64,000 nucleotides of DNA from Rhizobium oryziradicis (GCF_001939045.1 NZ_MKIM01000023.1:1-64000), one strand, 5' to 3'; shown: positions 42,214 to 52,029, numbered from the stretch's first letter. Translations and numbers: made by a program. The notes: a model not told the origin generated them from the sequence alone.

Positions 42214-42878
42214 GACGATACCGCTGCGCTTAGCATATAGCCCCGGCCACGGACAGTTTCGATCGCATCCGCGCCCAGCTTCTTGCGCAATCGTGCGATG
42301 ATCACTTCGAGAGAGTTGGAATCCACCTCCGCGTCGCCATCATAGACACGCTCGTTCAGCTCGCGGCGATCCACCACCGTTTCTTTTCGCAACATCAGGC
42401 ATGACAGCACCCGCCATTCCAGCGCGGTCAGCTTGACGGGAAGTCCGTTGAGCTCAAAGGTGCCCAGCTGCGCATCAAACACCAGCGCACCGCAGCTGAC
42501 ACGCGACGAGGCATGGCCCGTTGATCTGCGCACCAGGGCGCGCAGCCGCAAAACAAGTTCTTCGATCTTGAAGGGCTTTGCCAGAAAGTCATCGGCACCC
42601 GCCTTGAAGCTGGAGACTTTATCGGGCCATCCGTCGCGCGCCGTCAAAACCAGCACCGGGAGATTGCGCTCGCTGTCGCGCCAGCCCTTCAAAACTGTCA
42701 CGCCATCTATTTTTGGCAAGCCAAGATCAAGAACGGCAACATCAAACAGCTCGGTCAGTCCTGCGTGCAGCGCATCTTCTCCATTGCGGGCAATGTCAAC
42801 GACGAAATTTTCTGCTCTGAGCGCCGTTGCGATCCGGCTGCTGAGATCGTCATCATCTTCAACGAGAAGTATGCGCAT
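42210..42878 (-). CDS. OmpR/PhoB-family response regulator
   Basis: 222 residues. Receiver domain with acidic pocket (LLVEDDDD), phospho-Asp51 (VAVLDLGLPKIDG) and LAKPFKIEEL; the C-terminal winged helix has LTALEWRVLSCLMLRKETVV and VIIARLRKKLGADAIETVRG. Its stop codon overlaps the kinase start by four bases, indicating coupled translation. It is divergent from the 43.0 kb gene. Confidence 0.9.
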   Translation of the reverse strand: MRILLVEDDDDLSSRIATALRAENFVVDIARNGEDALHAGLTELFDVAVLDLGLPKIDGVTVLKGWRDSERNLPVLVLTARDGWPDKVSSFKAGADDFLAKPFKIEELVLRLRALVRRSTGHASSRVSCGALVFDAQLGTFELNGLPVKLTALEWRVLSCLMLRKETVVDRRELNERVYDGDAEVDSNSLEVIIARLRKKLGADAIETVRGRGYMLSAAVSS

Positions 42879-43029
42879 GGAACAATGGCTTTCATTTGCA
42901 AGAGGAGATGAGGTGCAAGAGGAGAAGCAGAATTATCGGAAACGGCTGAACTGAATCTGAACCAAAAGGTTCAGCGAGGTGATAGCTGGCAGGGCGTAGG
43001 TTCGGATTGTCAATCACCACGGAGACTGA

Positions 43030-43548
43030 ATGATGACAAACGATGATGATACCCACACACATATTCACCCGCACAAGGGCGAAAAGCCAACACCACCGCA
43101 TGAGCGCCGCCGTCGCCGTTGGATGGTTCTTCCAGCAATCGCCGTTGCATTGACCATTGGTGCCGTGGGCGGTGCCGGAGCCATGAAGCTGATGCGCCCG
43201 GCGCCCGAAATGGCTCCCCTGTCTCCGGTGGCCATTGCCGCGATGCCTGCCTCCAGCCTGGTCACCATCAAGGGAAAGGTTGCAGAGATTTACGGCAACA
43301 AATTCATTTTGCAAGACGATAGCGGCAAGACGCTGGTTGAGACGGGCCGGGCCGGAGACGGTGGCAAGCTTGTCACCAAGGATGACGTTGTGACCATTCA
43401 GGGCCGGTTTGATGATGGCTTCGTGCATGCCAGCTATCTGGTGGATAAAGACGGCAAAACGGAAGCTCTTCGCCCGGCTGGCCCTCCTCCGCCACCGCCA
43501 CCACACGGCGAGGTTGGCGATTTTATGCGCAGACCTGCCCCTGAATAG
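43030..43548 (+). CDS. membrane-anchored OB-fold-like protein with His-rich N-terminus
   Basis: 172 residues. The cytoplasmic N-terminus is rich in Asp and His (DDDTHTHIHPHKGEK) and Arg, followed by one membrane span (WMVLPAIAVALTIGAVGGAG), a proline stretch and a domain with VTIKGKVAEIYGNKFILQDD and VVTIQGRFDDGFVHASYLVD. That domain looks like the YgiW/YdeI (BOF) bacterial OB fold. It ends in a poly-proline tail. Divergent from the response regulator gene, so probably under its control. Function unknown; the histidines suggest metal binding. Confidence 0.65.
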   Translation: MMTNDDDTHTHIHPHKGEKPTPPHERRRRRWMVLPAIAVALTIGAVGGAGAMKLMRPAPEMAPLSPVAIAAMPASSLVTIKGKVAEIYGNKFILQDDSGKTLVETGRAGDGGKLVTKDDVVTIQGRFDDGFVHASYLVDKDGKTEALRPAGPPPPPPPHGEVGDFMRRPAPE

Positions 43549-43663
43549 CCTTTTCAACGGTCTTCCTCGACGGTCTCCTTCGGCTGTCTTGGGACCAGGT
43601 TGAACCAAAAGCGGTTTGTCACGTTATGTGATGCCCGCTCCATGTCCTTAAAGGAGAAACACC

Positions 43664-44047
43664 ATGAAACGATATCTGATTTCTGCCCTGGCGCTTGCCG
43701 CTCTGACCGGATCCGCCTTTGCCCAGCAGCCACCCGCACCACCCGCACCTGCTGCTGCTCCTCCGGCTGCGGACGCGGTTATGCCTCCACCTCCGCCCGG
43801 TGGCCCAGCCGATCCGCAGGATCGCGCAGCCCCACCACCACCGCCGCCAAGAGGCCCTGAAGGCCCAATGGGGCCTCATGGTCATCGCCCCCCACCACCA
43901 CCGCCACCATCGAAGGCCGCCCACTTCCGGGTTGAGGATGGCGAGACCAGAATAGACATTAAATGCGCTGACGATGAACCAATGAAGGCATGCGCTGATA
44001 TCTTGCTTCAGGTGATCGATCGTCTGAACGGTCCTGTCCATAACTGA
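43664..44047 (+). CDS. secreted proline-rich small protein
   Basis: 127 residues: clear signal peptide (MKRYLISALALAALTGSAFA, then QQ), a long Pro/Ala-rich low-complexity stretch with PPPPPP runs and PHGHRPPPPPP, then a short globular tail (FRVEDGETRIDIKCADDEPM, KACADILLQVIDRL) with two cysteines that could form a disulfide. No enzyme family recognised. It lies 115 bases after the OB-fold gene, possibly in one transcription unit with it. Confidence 0.7.
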   Translation: MKRYLISALALAALTGSAFAQQPPAPPAPAAAPPAADAVMPPPPPGGPADPQDRAAPPPPPPRGPEGPMGPHGHRPPPPPPPSKAAHFRVEDGETRIDIKCADDEPMKACADILLQVIDRLNGPVHN

Positions 44048-44053
44048 GCTATC

Positions 44054-44095
44054 GCGCCGTGCGCCTGATGTGGTGCACGGCGCTCTGACGTTTTT
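44054..44095 (+). terminator. terminator after the proline-rich protein gene
   Basis: GCGCCGTGC (44054-44062) pairs with GCACGGCGC (44075-44083), followed six bases later by a TTTTT run. It lies six bases after the stop. Confidence 0.65.
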
Positions 44096-44154
44096 AATCG
44101 GTGCATCATTCCGCACATCGGAAACGATCGAAGGAATGATGCAGCGCGCCAATA

Positions 44155-44727
44155 TTATCGCAACTCGCGCTTGATGATTTCGCAAAACAAATGCCCGACG
44201 CCAATATGCATCTCCTGCACGCGCGCCGCCTCTTCGGCCGGAACGTGAATTGCATGGTCGCAAACAAGAGCGCTGTCGGTGGGCTTTGCTCCGAACAGAC
44301 CGATGGTCAACAGGCCCATAGCGCGTGCGCAATTCAAGGCGCGAATAACATTTGTGCTGCGGCCGCTTGTCGTCAGTCCGATGAGAACATCGTCCGCTCG
44401 TCCAAGCGCTTTGACCTGCCGCTCAAAAATCTCGGCAAAGCCGTAATCATTGCTGATCGAGGTCAGAATGGAGGAATCGGTGGTGAGCGCGAGGGCAGGC
44501 AGCGGGCGGCGCTCAAGGATAAAACGTCCAACAAGCTCTGCGGCCAGATGCTGACAATCAGCGGCTGAGCCGCCATTGCCGCAAAAGATGATTTTACCAC
44601 CCTTTCGCAATCGATCGCAGCAGGCCAAAGCGGCAGCCACGATCAAAGGGGATTGCTCGGCCAACAGCGTGTAATTGCGAGCCGTCGTCAAAAAACGCTC
44701 TCTGGCTAAATCTTCCCAACCCTTCAT
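44155..44727 (-). CDS. gmhA: phosphoheptose isomerase
   Basis: 190-residue SIS-domain isomerase converting sedoheptulose 7-phosphate to D-glycero-manno-heptose 7-phosphate, the first step toward ADP-heptose for LPS core. Motifs: IIFCGNGGSAADCQHLAAEL, ALTTDSSILTSISNDYGFAE and VLIGLTTSGRSTNVI. It lies eight bases downstream of hldE in one operon. Normal length. Confidence 0.93.
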   Translation of the reverse strand: MKGWEDLARERFLTTARNYTLLAEQSPLIVAAALACCDRLRKGGKIIFCGNGGSAADCQHLAAELVGRFILERRPLPALALTTDSSILTSISNDYGFAEIFERQVKALGRADDVLIGLTTSGRSTNVIRALNCARAMGLLTIGLFGAKPTDSALVCDHAIHVPAEEAARVQEMHIGVGHLFCEIIKRELR

Positions 44728-44735
44728 GCAACCTC

Positions 44736-46217
44736 TCAGACATCGGATTGGGCAAGCCTTTCGATGGTGGTGGTGGAATTCTTGCCCGCAACAAGAGGTG
44801 CCAGAAACACTTTGCCGCCCCTGGCCATCACGAGGTCTGCACCAACAACGGTTTCAAGCGTGTAATCTGCGCCTTTTATCAGCACATCTGGCTGGATCGC
44901 CCTGATAAGCTCTTGTGGTGTATCCTCTTCAAAGATCACCACGGCATCGACCATGCCCAAGGCCGAAAGAACAATGGAGCGGTCTGTGACAGTGTTGATC
45001 GGGCGGGTGGGACCCTTCAGCCGGGTCACAGAGGCGTCACTGTTCAGCCCAACAATCAGCCAGTCACACCGATCACGGGCGAATTTCAAAAGCGAGATAT
45101 GACCCGGGTGGAGAATGTCGAAGCATCCATTCGTAAAGCCCACCACCTTGCCTTGCATCCGATGGTGCTGAGCATGATGCGAGGCTTCCTGCTGTGTCAA
45201 TATAAGCGGCTGCCCCTTGCGGGCTCCGTGATCGGTTTGCTGTTCCAGAGCCGCAACAAGCTCTTGTGGTGATACTGTTGCGGTGCCGCGTTTGCCAACA
45301 ACAAGACCTGCTGCCACATTGGCGCAATGCGCGGCCTCAGTGATGGCCATGCCATCCGCAAGTGCGATCCCAAGCGTTGCAATCACGGTATCGCCGGCCC
45401 CAACCACATCAAAAACCTCACTCACGTCGCTGCGAATATGGCTGATTGACCCGTCCCGCAGCATCAGCGTCATCCCTTGCGAGCCGCGTGTGATCAGCAC
45501 GGCGTCGGCATGACTGGCATTCAGACATAACGCGGCAGCGTCTTCCGCTTTTTCGTCCGTGTCCGGATAAATGCCGCAAGCTTGTCTGGTCTCATGGGCA
45601 TTGGGGGTTATGAGGTTTGCGCCCGCATATTTACCAAGGTCAGGCGATTTGGGATCGACGATGACGGGCTTGTTCCGTGACCGCGCAATTTTGATGGCTT
45701 CGGCAAGCAATCTCTCCGTGACGACACCCTTGGCATAATCTGAAACAATCAGAATGTCATGGGCTTGCATGTGCTCACGGATGGCGTCAAGGCAGGCATT
45801 TTCGCTGGCAACATCAATGGGTGACGTTATTTCGCGGTCAACGCGCAGCAAGTGATGGCCACGCACTTCGAAGCGCGTTTTGACCGTCGTGGGCCGGTCA
45901 TCACTGACCAGCAAGACTGTTGTGATATCCGTGTTACTGGCCATGCTGCCCACCAGGCGCGTGGCGGCATCGTCATCGCCGACCACGCCAATCAGCGTGC
46001 ATTGACCGCCCAACGCGCTGATATTGCGCGCCACATTGGCAGCTCCGCCCGGAAACACACGCTCGGCGCGATATTCAAAAACGGGAGCGGCACTTTCGGG
46101 CGATATGCGCGATACCTGACCGTCGACAAAGCAATCCATCATCACATCGCCAATGCAAAGGACTTTGGCCTGGCTGAAAGCAGCAACATGAGTGGCGAGG
46201 GCGGTCGCGGGAGACAT
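44736..46217 (-). CDS. hldE: bifunctional heptose-7-phosphate kinase / heptose-1-phosphate adenylyltransferase
   Basis: 493 residues. The PfkB-type kinase domain (about 1-330) has RISPESAAPVFEYRAERVFP, GGAANVARNISALGG and DVVGAGDTVIATLGIALADG. The nucleotidyltransferase domain (about 345-493) has GFTNGCFDILHPGHISLLKF and IVGLNSDASVTRLKGPTRPI. It makes ADP-D-glycero-manno-heptose together with GmhA and a phosphatase (GmhB) not found here; HldD is also absent from the window. First gene of the two-gene operon. Confidence 0.93.
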   Translation of the reverse strand: MSPATALATHVAAFSQAKVLCIGDVMMDCFVDGQVSRISPESAAPVFEYRAERVFPGGAANVARNISALGGQCTLIGVVGDDDAATRLVGSMASNTDITTVLLVSDDRPTTVKTRFEVRGHHLLRVDREITSPIDVASENACLDAIREHMQAHDILIVSDYAKGVVTERLLAEAIKIARSRNKPVIVDPKSPDLGKYAGANLITPNAHETRQACGIYPDTDEKAEDAAALCLNASHADAVLITRGSQGMTLMLRDGSISHIRSDVSEVFDVVGAGDTVIATLGIALADGMAITEAAHCANVAAGLVVGKRGTATVSPQELVAALEQQTDHGARKGQPLILTQQEASHHAQHHRMQGKVVGFTNGCFDILHPGHISLLKFARDRCDWLIVGLNSDASVTRLKGPTRPINTVTDRSIVLSALGMVDAVVIFEEDTPQELIRAIQPDVLIKGADYTLETVVGADLVMARGGKVFLAPLVAGKNSTTTIERLAQSDV

Positions 46218-46336
46218 GGGGCTTCCTTACACGAGTGCATCTGCATCGGGTTTACGCAATTTTGCGGCAGTGGCAAGCCTTTGTTCACGCACGTATGATG
46301 GAGCAATCCCGTGCCACAGAGCCTCATGGCCTTATG

Positions 46337-46441
46337 CTAGAGTCTGTCAGGTTCAAATTGAACCAGACAGACTCTAGCTTCCTTTGTTTGAGTTTGTCTG
46401 ATCAGAAAAACCGGATTCCACTTTTCCCTGACAAACTCTAA
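46337..46441. repeat. RIME-like intergenic mosaic element
   Basis: Module A (46337-46377) is a 41-base near-perfect palindrome, CTAGAGTCTGTCAGGTTCAA mirrored with one mismatch. Module B follows to 46441, with GAGTTTGTC and GACAAACTC as end arms. Copies with the same modules are at 59100-59184 and 8452-8553. It fills the gap between hldE and the opp operon end and may also help terminate transcription. Confidence 0.8.
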
Positions 46442-46474
46442 AGAACACTCTCGTGGAACGTGGTGTTGCTCATT

Positions 46475-47455
46475 CTAAGCGGTACCGGGAAAATGGCAGG
46501 CGACCGAATGTCTCGCCGCTTGCAAGACCGGAACCTCCTGAGCACAGCGCGCTTGCGCGCGGGGACAGCGCGTGCGGAAGACGCAGCCGGAAGGGGGAGC
46601 CATCGGGCTTGGCAATTCTCCCTCCAGCGGAATGACGATTTTTTCGCGCTCCAGCTTGGGGTCTGGAATGGGAATCGCCGAGAGCAGCGCCTGCGTATAG
46701 GGATGTTGCGGGTTGGCATAGAGCGCATCCCGATCAGCAATCTCGACCGTGCGGCCCAGATACATCACCATCACCCGCGTAGAGATATGTTTGACCACGC
46801 TGAGGTCATGGGCAATGAAAACCAGCGCGAGGCCCAAGTTTTTCTGCAAATCCATCAACAGGTTGATCACCTGCGCCTGAATGGACACATCCAGCGCCGA
46901 GACCGGCTCATCGCAGATGATCAGCTTTGGCTCGACAATCAGCGCGCGGGCAATGCCGATGCGCTGGCACTGGCCGCCGGAGAACTCGTGCGGATAACGG
47001 TTGATCAGGCTGGGCAGCAGGCCGACCTGATCCATCGCCGCCTGCACCCGCGCCTTGATCTCCTTGGAGGACAGGCCGTGGTGATGGGTGATCAGCGTCT
47101 CAGAGATGATCTGGCCAACCGTCATGCGCGGGTTGAGGCTGGCCAGAGGGTCTTGAAAGATCATCTGGATGTCGGCGCGATGTTTTAACATTTCGCGTGG
47201 TGAGAGGCGCAGAAGATCTGTGTTGCCCTGCCAGATCACGCTGCCGGTGGCATCCAGCATGCGGATAATGGCGCGGGCGAGAGTGGATTTTCCACTGCCG
47301 GATTCGCCGACAATGCCCAGCGTTTCGCCAGCGCGCAGCTCGAAATTGACGCCATTGACGGCATGAAGTGTGCGCGGCTTTTGCCACGGCAAACCGCCAC
47401 CCTTGAGTGCAAAGGACACATGCAGATTCTCAGCCTTGAGAAGAGGGGCGGTCAT
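46475..47455 (-). CDS. oppF: oligopeptide/dipeptide ABC importer ATPase (OppF/DppF)
   Basis: 326 residues: Walker [30 protein letters not shown], signature FSGGQCQRIGIARAL, Walker B LIICDEPVSALDV and the oligo_HPY C-terminal zinc-like motif CVFRTRCPRAQARC. The ATG at 47455 overlaps the oppD stop by four bases. Last gene of the leftward opp operon. Confidence 0.9.
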   Translation of the reverse strand: MTAPLLKAENLHVSFALKGGGLPWQKPRTLHAVNGVNFELRAGETLGIVGESGSGKSTLARAIIRMLDATGSVIWQGNTDLLRLSPREMLKHRADIQMIFQDPLASLNPRMTVGQIISETLITHHHGLSSKEIKARVQAAMDQVGLLPSLINRYPHEFSGGQCQRIGIARALIVEPKLIICDEPVSALDVSIQAQVINLLMDLQKNLGLALVFIAHDLSVVKHISTRVMVMYLGRTVEIADRDALYANPQHPYTQALLSAIPIPDPKLEREKIVIPLEGELPSPMAPPSGCVFRTRCPRAQARCAQEVPVLQAARHSVACHFPGTA

Positions 47456-48420
47456 ACGAGTTCCTCCACAGGACGAGTGCAAGCCCGTGCGCGGTCTGGC
47501 GCGAAACTTTCCAACGGGCGCGGTGCCTCATTGCAGGTGGCAATGGCATAATCACAGCGCGGCGAAAACGGGCAGCCACGCGGCATGTTCATCATATTGG
47601 GTGGCACGCCGGGAATGGTGCGCAGCCGCTGATCTTCACGGTCTACCCGAGGAATGGCGCGCAGCAGGCCTTGGGTATAGGGATGGGATGGGGATGCAAA
47701 CAGCGCCTCCGCTGGCCCCGTCTCCATGACGCGCCCGCCATACAGCACCAGAACCCGCTCGCACGAGCCTGCTACCACGCCGAGATCGTGGGTGACCAAA
47801 ATCATCGCCATGCCAAATTCGGCCTGCAAATCGCGCAACAGCCGCATGATCTGGGCTTGCACGGTCACATCGAGGGCGGTCGTTGGCTCATCGGCAATCA
47901 ACAGATCGGGGCGACAGAGCAGCGCCATGGCAATCATCACCCGCTGGCGCATGCCACCGGAAAACTCATGCGGATAAAGCCGGATGCGAGATTTGGCATC
48001 AGGGATTTTCACCGCGTCCAGCATGCGGGTGCATTCCACTATAGCGTCGCGTTTGGACATGCCCTTTTGATAGATCAGCACCTCCGCCATCTGATCGGAG
48101 ATGCGCATATAAGGGTTGAGCGACGTCATCGGGTCTTGAAACACCATGGCAATGCGCGCCCCGCGAATAGGGTTGAGCATTGAAGACGGCGCATTGAGAA
48201 TTTCCTGACCGTCAAACAGAACCGAACCGCTGGCCCGGCCATTGCGGGCCAGAAGGCCCATGATGGCGAAAGACGCCTGGCTTTTGCCAGAGCCGCTTTC
48301 GCCCACGATTCCGAGTGTTTCGCCCCTGTTCAGTGTGAGATTCAAACCGTGTACGGCTTGCACCTGACCGTCTGACGTGTCGAAACTGACGGAGAGATCG
48401 GTAATGTTCAAAAGCGTCAT
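47452..48420 (-). CDS. oppD: oligopeptide/dipeptide ABC importer ATPase (OppD/DppD)
   Basis: 322 residues: Walker [30 protein letters not shown], signature [15 protein letters not shown], Walker [14 protein letters not shown] and C-terminal [14 protein letters not shown]. Ser/Thr after the Walker A lysine is Ser-Gln here rather than the usual Ser-Thr, within family variation. ATG at 48420, one base after oppC ends. Confidence 0.9.
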   Translation of the reverse strand: MTLLNITDLSVSFDTSDGQVQAVHGLNLTLNRGETLGIVGESGSGKSQASFAIMGLLARNGRASGSVLFDGQEILNAPSSMLNPIRGARIAMVFQDPMTSLNPYMRISDQMAEVLIYQKGMSKRDAIVECTRMLDAVKIPDAKSRIRLYPHEFSGGMRQRVMIAMALLCRPDLLIADEPTTALDVTVQAQIMRLLRDLQAEFGMAMILVTHDLGVVAGSCERVLVLYGGRVMETGPAEALFASPSHPYTQGLLRAIPRVDREDQRLRTIPGVPPNMMNMPRGCPFSPRCDYAIATCNEAPRPLESFAPDRARACTRPVEELV

Positions 48421-48421
48421 A

Positions 48422-49348
48422 TCAACGATCCTTCGGGTCCAGCGCGTCGCGCAAGCCGTCTCCAACGAAATAGAAGGAGAACAGCGTGATAACGAAGAAA
48501 AACAGCGGTGCCGCCAGCTGCCACAAAGTGCCATGGGTCATGCTGCCCGCCCCTTCGGAAATCATGGCACCCCAGCTTGTCAGCGGCTCCTGAATACCAA
48601 GGCCGAGAAAGCTGATAAAGCTTTCGGTCATGATCATGATCGGCACCAGCAGGGTGGCATAGACGGTCACAACCCCCATCAGATTGGGCAGGATATGCCG
48701 CAAAATGATCTTGATGGAGGATACGCCCGTGGCTTGTGCCGCCTCGATATATTCCTTGGATTTGATGCTCAGCGTTTGGCCGCGCACAATGCGGCTCATA
48801 TCCAACCAGGACATCAGCCCAATGCCGACAAACAAAATGGTGGTGGAACGACCAAACATCACCAGAAGCAGGATCAGCACAAACATGTAAGGAATGGCCA
48901 TCAGAATATCGACCATGCGCATCATGATGCTATCGACAATGCCGCCTGCATAGCCCGAGATCGCGCCATAGAGCGTGCCAACCACCACTGCGATGAAGCT
49001 GCCGATCAAGGCGACCGACATGGACACCTGGGTTGCCTGTACCGTGCGGGCAAACAGATCGCGTCCCAGATCGTCGGTGCCAAAATAATGGCCATTTTCA
49101 AAGGATGGCCCGCCCAGATCCGCGACCTGACCCATCACCGAAAAATCCAGTTCGTCATTGGACCAATGGGCGAGATAGGAGCCGAAAACGGCAAAGAGGA
49201 CGACAAGACAGAGGCCGATCAGGCCTGCAACGGCGGCCTTGTTGCGCATGAAGCGCCGTCTTGCATCGGCCCAGGGCGAGCGACCTTTGACGGCTTGTTC
49301 CGTCATGTGTTCTGCCAGCTTTTGCAGCTGTGCTCTTTCAACCATCAT
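48422..49348 (-). CDS. oppC: oligopeptide/dipeptide ABC importer permease (OppC/DppC)
   Basis: 308 residues: cytoplasmic N-terminus (SPWADARRRFMRNKAAVAGL) then BPD_transp_1 permease with HYFGTDDLGRDLFARTVQAT, the OppC hallmark, and EAA-type EYIEAAQATGVSSIKIILRH. ATG 49348 or 49345. About six membrane spans. Follows oppB by four bases. Confidence 0.9.
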   Translation of the reverse strand: MMVERAQLQKLAEHMTEQAVKGRSPWADARRRFMRNKAAVAGLIGLCLVVLFAVFGSYLAHWSNDELDFSVMGQVADLGGPSFENGHYFGTDDLGRDLFARTVQATQVSMSVALIGSFIAVVVGTLYGAISGYAGGIVDSIMMRMVDILMAIPYMFVLILLLVMFGRSTTILFVGIGLMSWLDMSRIVRGQTLSIKSKEYIEAAQATGVSSIKIILRHILPNLMGVVTVYATLLVPIMIMTESFISFLGLGIQEPLTSWGAMISEGAGSMTHGTLWQLAAPLFFFVITLFSFYFVGDGLRDALDPKDR

Positions 49349-49352
49349 CGCA

Positions 49353-50276
49353 TCAATACCGGATTTTCGGATCAATCCACGCATAGAGAAGATCGACCAC
49401 AAGGTTGAACAGAATTGTCAGGCCGCCGACGAGAATGGTGATCCCCATCATCACGGCATAGTCGCGGTTCAATGCCGCATCGACGAAAAATTTGCCAATG
49501 CCGCCGGTGGAAAAATACATATCAATCACCACCGAGCCGGTGATCATGCTGACAAAGGCGGGGCCTAGATAGGAAATCACCGGAAGCAGCGCCGGAATGA
49601 GCGCATGGCGGAAAATCACCACTCTTGCCGGAATGCCTTTGGCCCGCGCCGTGCGGATGTGATTGGTGTTCAGCACTTCCAGCATGGACGAGCGGGTGAG
49701 CCTTGAGATGGAGGCAATGAACAACACGGAAAGCGAAATCACCGGCATGATCACATAAGGCCATTGCCCGCCCTCCCAGCCACCGCCCGGCAGCCAGCCG
49801 AGCCAAAGGGTGAAGACCAGAACCAGAATGGGGGCCAGCACAAAGCTCGGCAACACATGGGTGCCGATGGCCACGCCGACCGCCAGATAATCCAGCCAGC
49901 TATTGTGCCACACGGCTGCGCAAATGCCGAGTGCGCCGCCAACCAGCACGGCCACCACAAAGGCAATGGCACCATAGGTCAAGGTGACGGGAAACCCTTG
50001 GGCGATGATTTCGTTAACGGTGCGATCCTTGTAAACAAAGGATGGGCCGAAATCGAAATGGGCAATGACGCCCCAGACGTAATTGACCAACTGCTGCCAA
50101 AGGGGCGCATCAAGCCCATATTTGGCATTGAGATTGGCCAGAACCTCCGGTGGAACCGCCCGTTCCATGGTGAAGGGACCGCCCGGTGCCGCTTTCATCA
50201 GCAGGAAAGAGGCAACAATCAGGATAAGAAGCGTCGGTACGGCAATGGCCAGCCGCCTTATGATGTATAAAAACAT
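49353..50276 (-). CDS. oppB: oligopeptide/dipeptide ABC importer permease (OppB/DppB)
   Basis: 307 residues from ATG 50276: MFLYIIRRLAIAVPTLLILI, PGGPFTMERAVPPEVLANLN, then permease core with RLTRSSMLEVLNTNHIRTAR (EAA region) and FSTGGIGKFFVDAALNRDYA. Good match to OppB. In-frame starts further upstream lie in repeat sequence and are rejected. Confidence 0.9.
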   Translation of the reverse strand: MFLYIIRRLAIAVPTLLILIVASFLLMKAAPGGPFTMERAVPPEVLANLNAKYGLDAPLWQQLVNYVWGVIAHFDFGPSFVYKDRTVNEIIAQGFPVTLTYGAIAFVVAVLVGGALGICAAVWHNSWLDYLAVGVAIGTHVLPSFVLAPILVLVFTLWLGWLPGGGWEGGQWPYVIMPVISLSVLFIASISRLTRSSMLEVLNTNHIRTARAKGIPARVVIFRHALIPALLPVISYLGPAFVSMITGSVVIDMYFSTGGIGKFFVDAALNRDYAVMMGITILVGGLTILFNLVVDLLYAWIDPKIRY

Positions 50277-50299
50277 TCTGGATCGCCTTGGCATGAGGG

Positions 50300-50405
50300 G
50301 CAGCACACAGCGTCCTTTGTGCGCCATATATGGCGCACGGCGCTGTAAAGCATCGGATCGCGTCGGAAAAGCCGGTTGTCGGAAAGATCCGACGCGACGA
50401 CGTCA
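50300..50405. repeat. palindromic intercistronic elements between oppA and oppB
   Basis: GTGCGCCATATATGGCGCAC (50319-50338 approx.) is a perfect 20-base palindrome within a longer GCGCCGTGCGCC-type repeat. Next to it, arms GCGTCGGA and TCCGACGC (about 50359-50396) make a second hairpin. Such structures after a binding-protein gene favour high oppA expression relative to the permeases. Confidence 0.6.
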
Positions 50406-50415
50406 CATTACCGCA

Positions 50416-52029
50416 TCACTTTGCAACGCGGTACATGTCCTTGGCGTACCAATTGCCCATCACGCTCTTTTCTGGATAGCCGTGAATATCCGGCTTCAGC
50501 ATCATCACCGCAGAATACTGATAGATCGGCGCTTGCGGTGCATCTTTTGCCAGAATTTCCTCTGCCTGGGTGTAAAGCGGTTGAGGATCGGCGGCGCTCT
50601 TGGCTTCGCTCATCAGTTTGTCATAGGCAGGGTTGGAATATTTGACATAATTGTTGCTGGAGGTGGTGGTAAAGACGTCCAGATAGGTCGACGCTTCGTT
50701 GTAATCACCGCACCATGCGTAGCGGGCGACGTCAAAATCCTGATGGTTCAACTTATCGGTCAGAACCTTCCATTCCATATTGGTGAGGGTCAAGTTGACG
50801 CCGACTTTTTTCCAAAACTGCGCAACAGCAATGGCAATCTTCTTGTGGCCTTCATCCGTATTGTAGCTCAAGGTCAGATTGAGCGGATGTGAGGGGCTGT
50901 AGCCCGCTTCTTTCAGCAACTCGACGGCTTTTTCGTCGCGCTCCTTTTGGCTCATATGCGCGGCTGGGATGTCTGGCATTTTGAAGCCAGCGGTGGCCCA
51001 ATGCACCCAGTTATAGGCTGGCTTTTGGCCACCTTGCAGGACATTGTTCACAATCACATCGCGATTGATGGCGTAGGACAAAGCCTGACGCACGCGCACG
51101 TCTTTCAACGCTGCCGGGCCTTTTTCAGACACGTTGAACAAATAGGTATAAGTGCAGGATTTTGGAGTGGAAATCGCCTGATCCGGATATTCCTTTTTCA
51201 GGCGCGGATACTGACCAGCCGGAATGTCGGTTTTGTCCACCTCACCCGCAAGATAGCGGGTCATGGCCTGATTGCTATCATTGATAATCAGGGCGGTGAC
51301 GATATCCAGTCCGGTATTGGCATTGTGCCAATAGTTCGGGTTGCGCTTCATCACCAGCTTTTCACCGGGCACATGCTCACTCAACACATAGGCACCATTG
51401 CCGACCAGATTGCCGGGCTTGGTCCAGTCATCACCAAACTTGTCGATGACCGATTTCTTGACCGGGGCCATGGACGCATTCACGGTCATTTTCACAAAAT
51501 ATGGGATGGGCGCTATGAGCTTGACCTGAAATGTATGGTCGTCCACCGCCTTCACACCCAAGTCCTGCGGCGGCTTTTTACCGGCAATAATATCCTTGGT
51601 GTTCTCCACCTGCATCATTTCAAGATAGGATGCATATTCGGACGCCGTCTTGGGATCGGCCAGCCGTTGCCATGCGTAAACAAAATCGTTTGCGGTAACA
51701 GGCGTGCCGTCAGACCATTTCGCCTCGGGACGAAGGTGAAACGTGTACGTCAATTTATCGCTGGAGACATCAAAGCTCGATGCTGCGCCGGGCACCAGAT
51801 TGCCTTGCGAATCCTCATTCATCAAGGTTTCAAACAGGTTGCGAATGACATCTGAGCCGCTGGTGTCGGCGTTGAGTTGCGGATCCAGCGTCTTGAAGGA
51901 ATCCAGCTCGCGATAGGTATAATTTTGATTTTCAGCAAGTTTTTCGCCATTTTTCATGCCCGTATCTGCAAAAGCAAGACCGTTCAATGAAAAGGCGAGG
52001 CATGTTGTGAGCAGAAGGATTTTTTTCAA
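50416..52029 (-). CDS. oppA: oligopeptide-binding protein (OppA type)
   Basis: 537-residue SBP_bac_5 protein with signal peptide (MKKILLLTTCLAFSLNGLAF). Signatures: YRELDSFKTLDPQLNADTSG, SDVIRNLFETLMNEDSQGNL, FHLRPEAKWSDGTPVTANDF and YAWQRLADPKTASEYASYLE. The gene opens the leftward oppABCDF operon. Similar to E. coli OppA/MppA in length and motifs; the exact peptide preference is unknown. An AAAAGGGG precedes the start. Confidence 0.92.
   Translation of the reverse strand: MKKILLLTTCLAFSLNGLAFADTGMKNGEKLAENQNYTYRELDSFKTLDPQLNADTSGSDVIRNLFETLMNEDSQGNLVPGAASSFDVSSDKLTYTFHLRPEAKWSDGTPVTANDFVYAWQRLADPKTASEYASYLEMMQVENTKDIIAGKKPPQDLGVKAVDDHTFQVKLIAPIPYFVKMTVNASMAPVKKSVIDKFGDDWTKPGNLVGNGAYVLSEHVPGEKLVMKRNPNYWHNANTGLDIVTALIINDSNQAMTRYLAGEVDKTDIPAGQYPRLKKEYPDQAISTPKSCTYTYLFNVSEKGPAALKDVRVRQALSYAINRDVIVNNVLQGGQKPAYNWVHWATAGFKMPDIPAAHMSQKERDEKAVELLKEAGYSPSHPLNLTLSYNTDEGHKKIAIAVAQFWKKVGVNLTLTNMEWKVLTDKLNHQDFDVARYAWCGDYNEASTYLDVFTTTSSNNYVKYSNPAYDKLMSEAKSAADPQPLYTQAEEILAKDAPQAPIYQYSAVMMLKPDIHGYPEKSVMGNWYAKDMYRVAK

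Noticed and set aside
48377..49408. 343-codon plus-strand open frame opposite oppC
   Set aside because: Antisense shadow of a permease; composition rich in His/Gln, as typical for such shadows.
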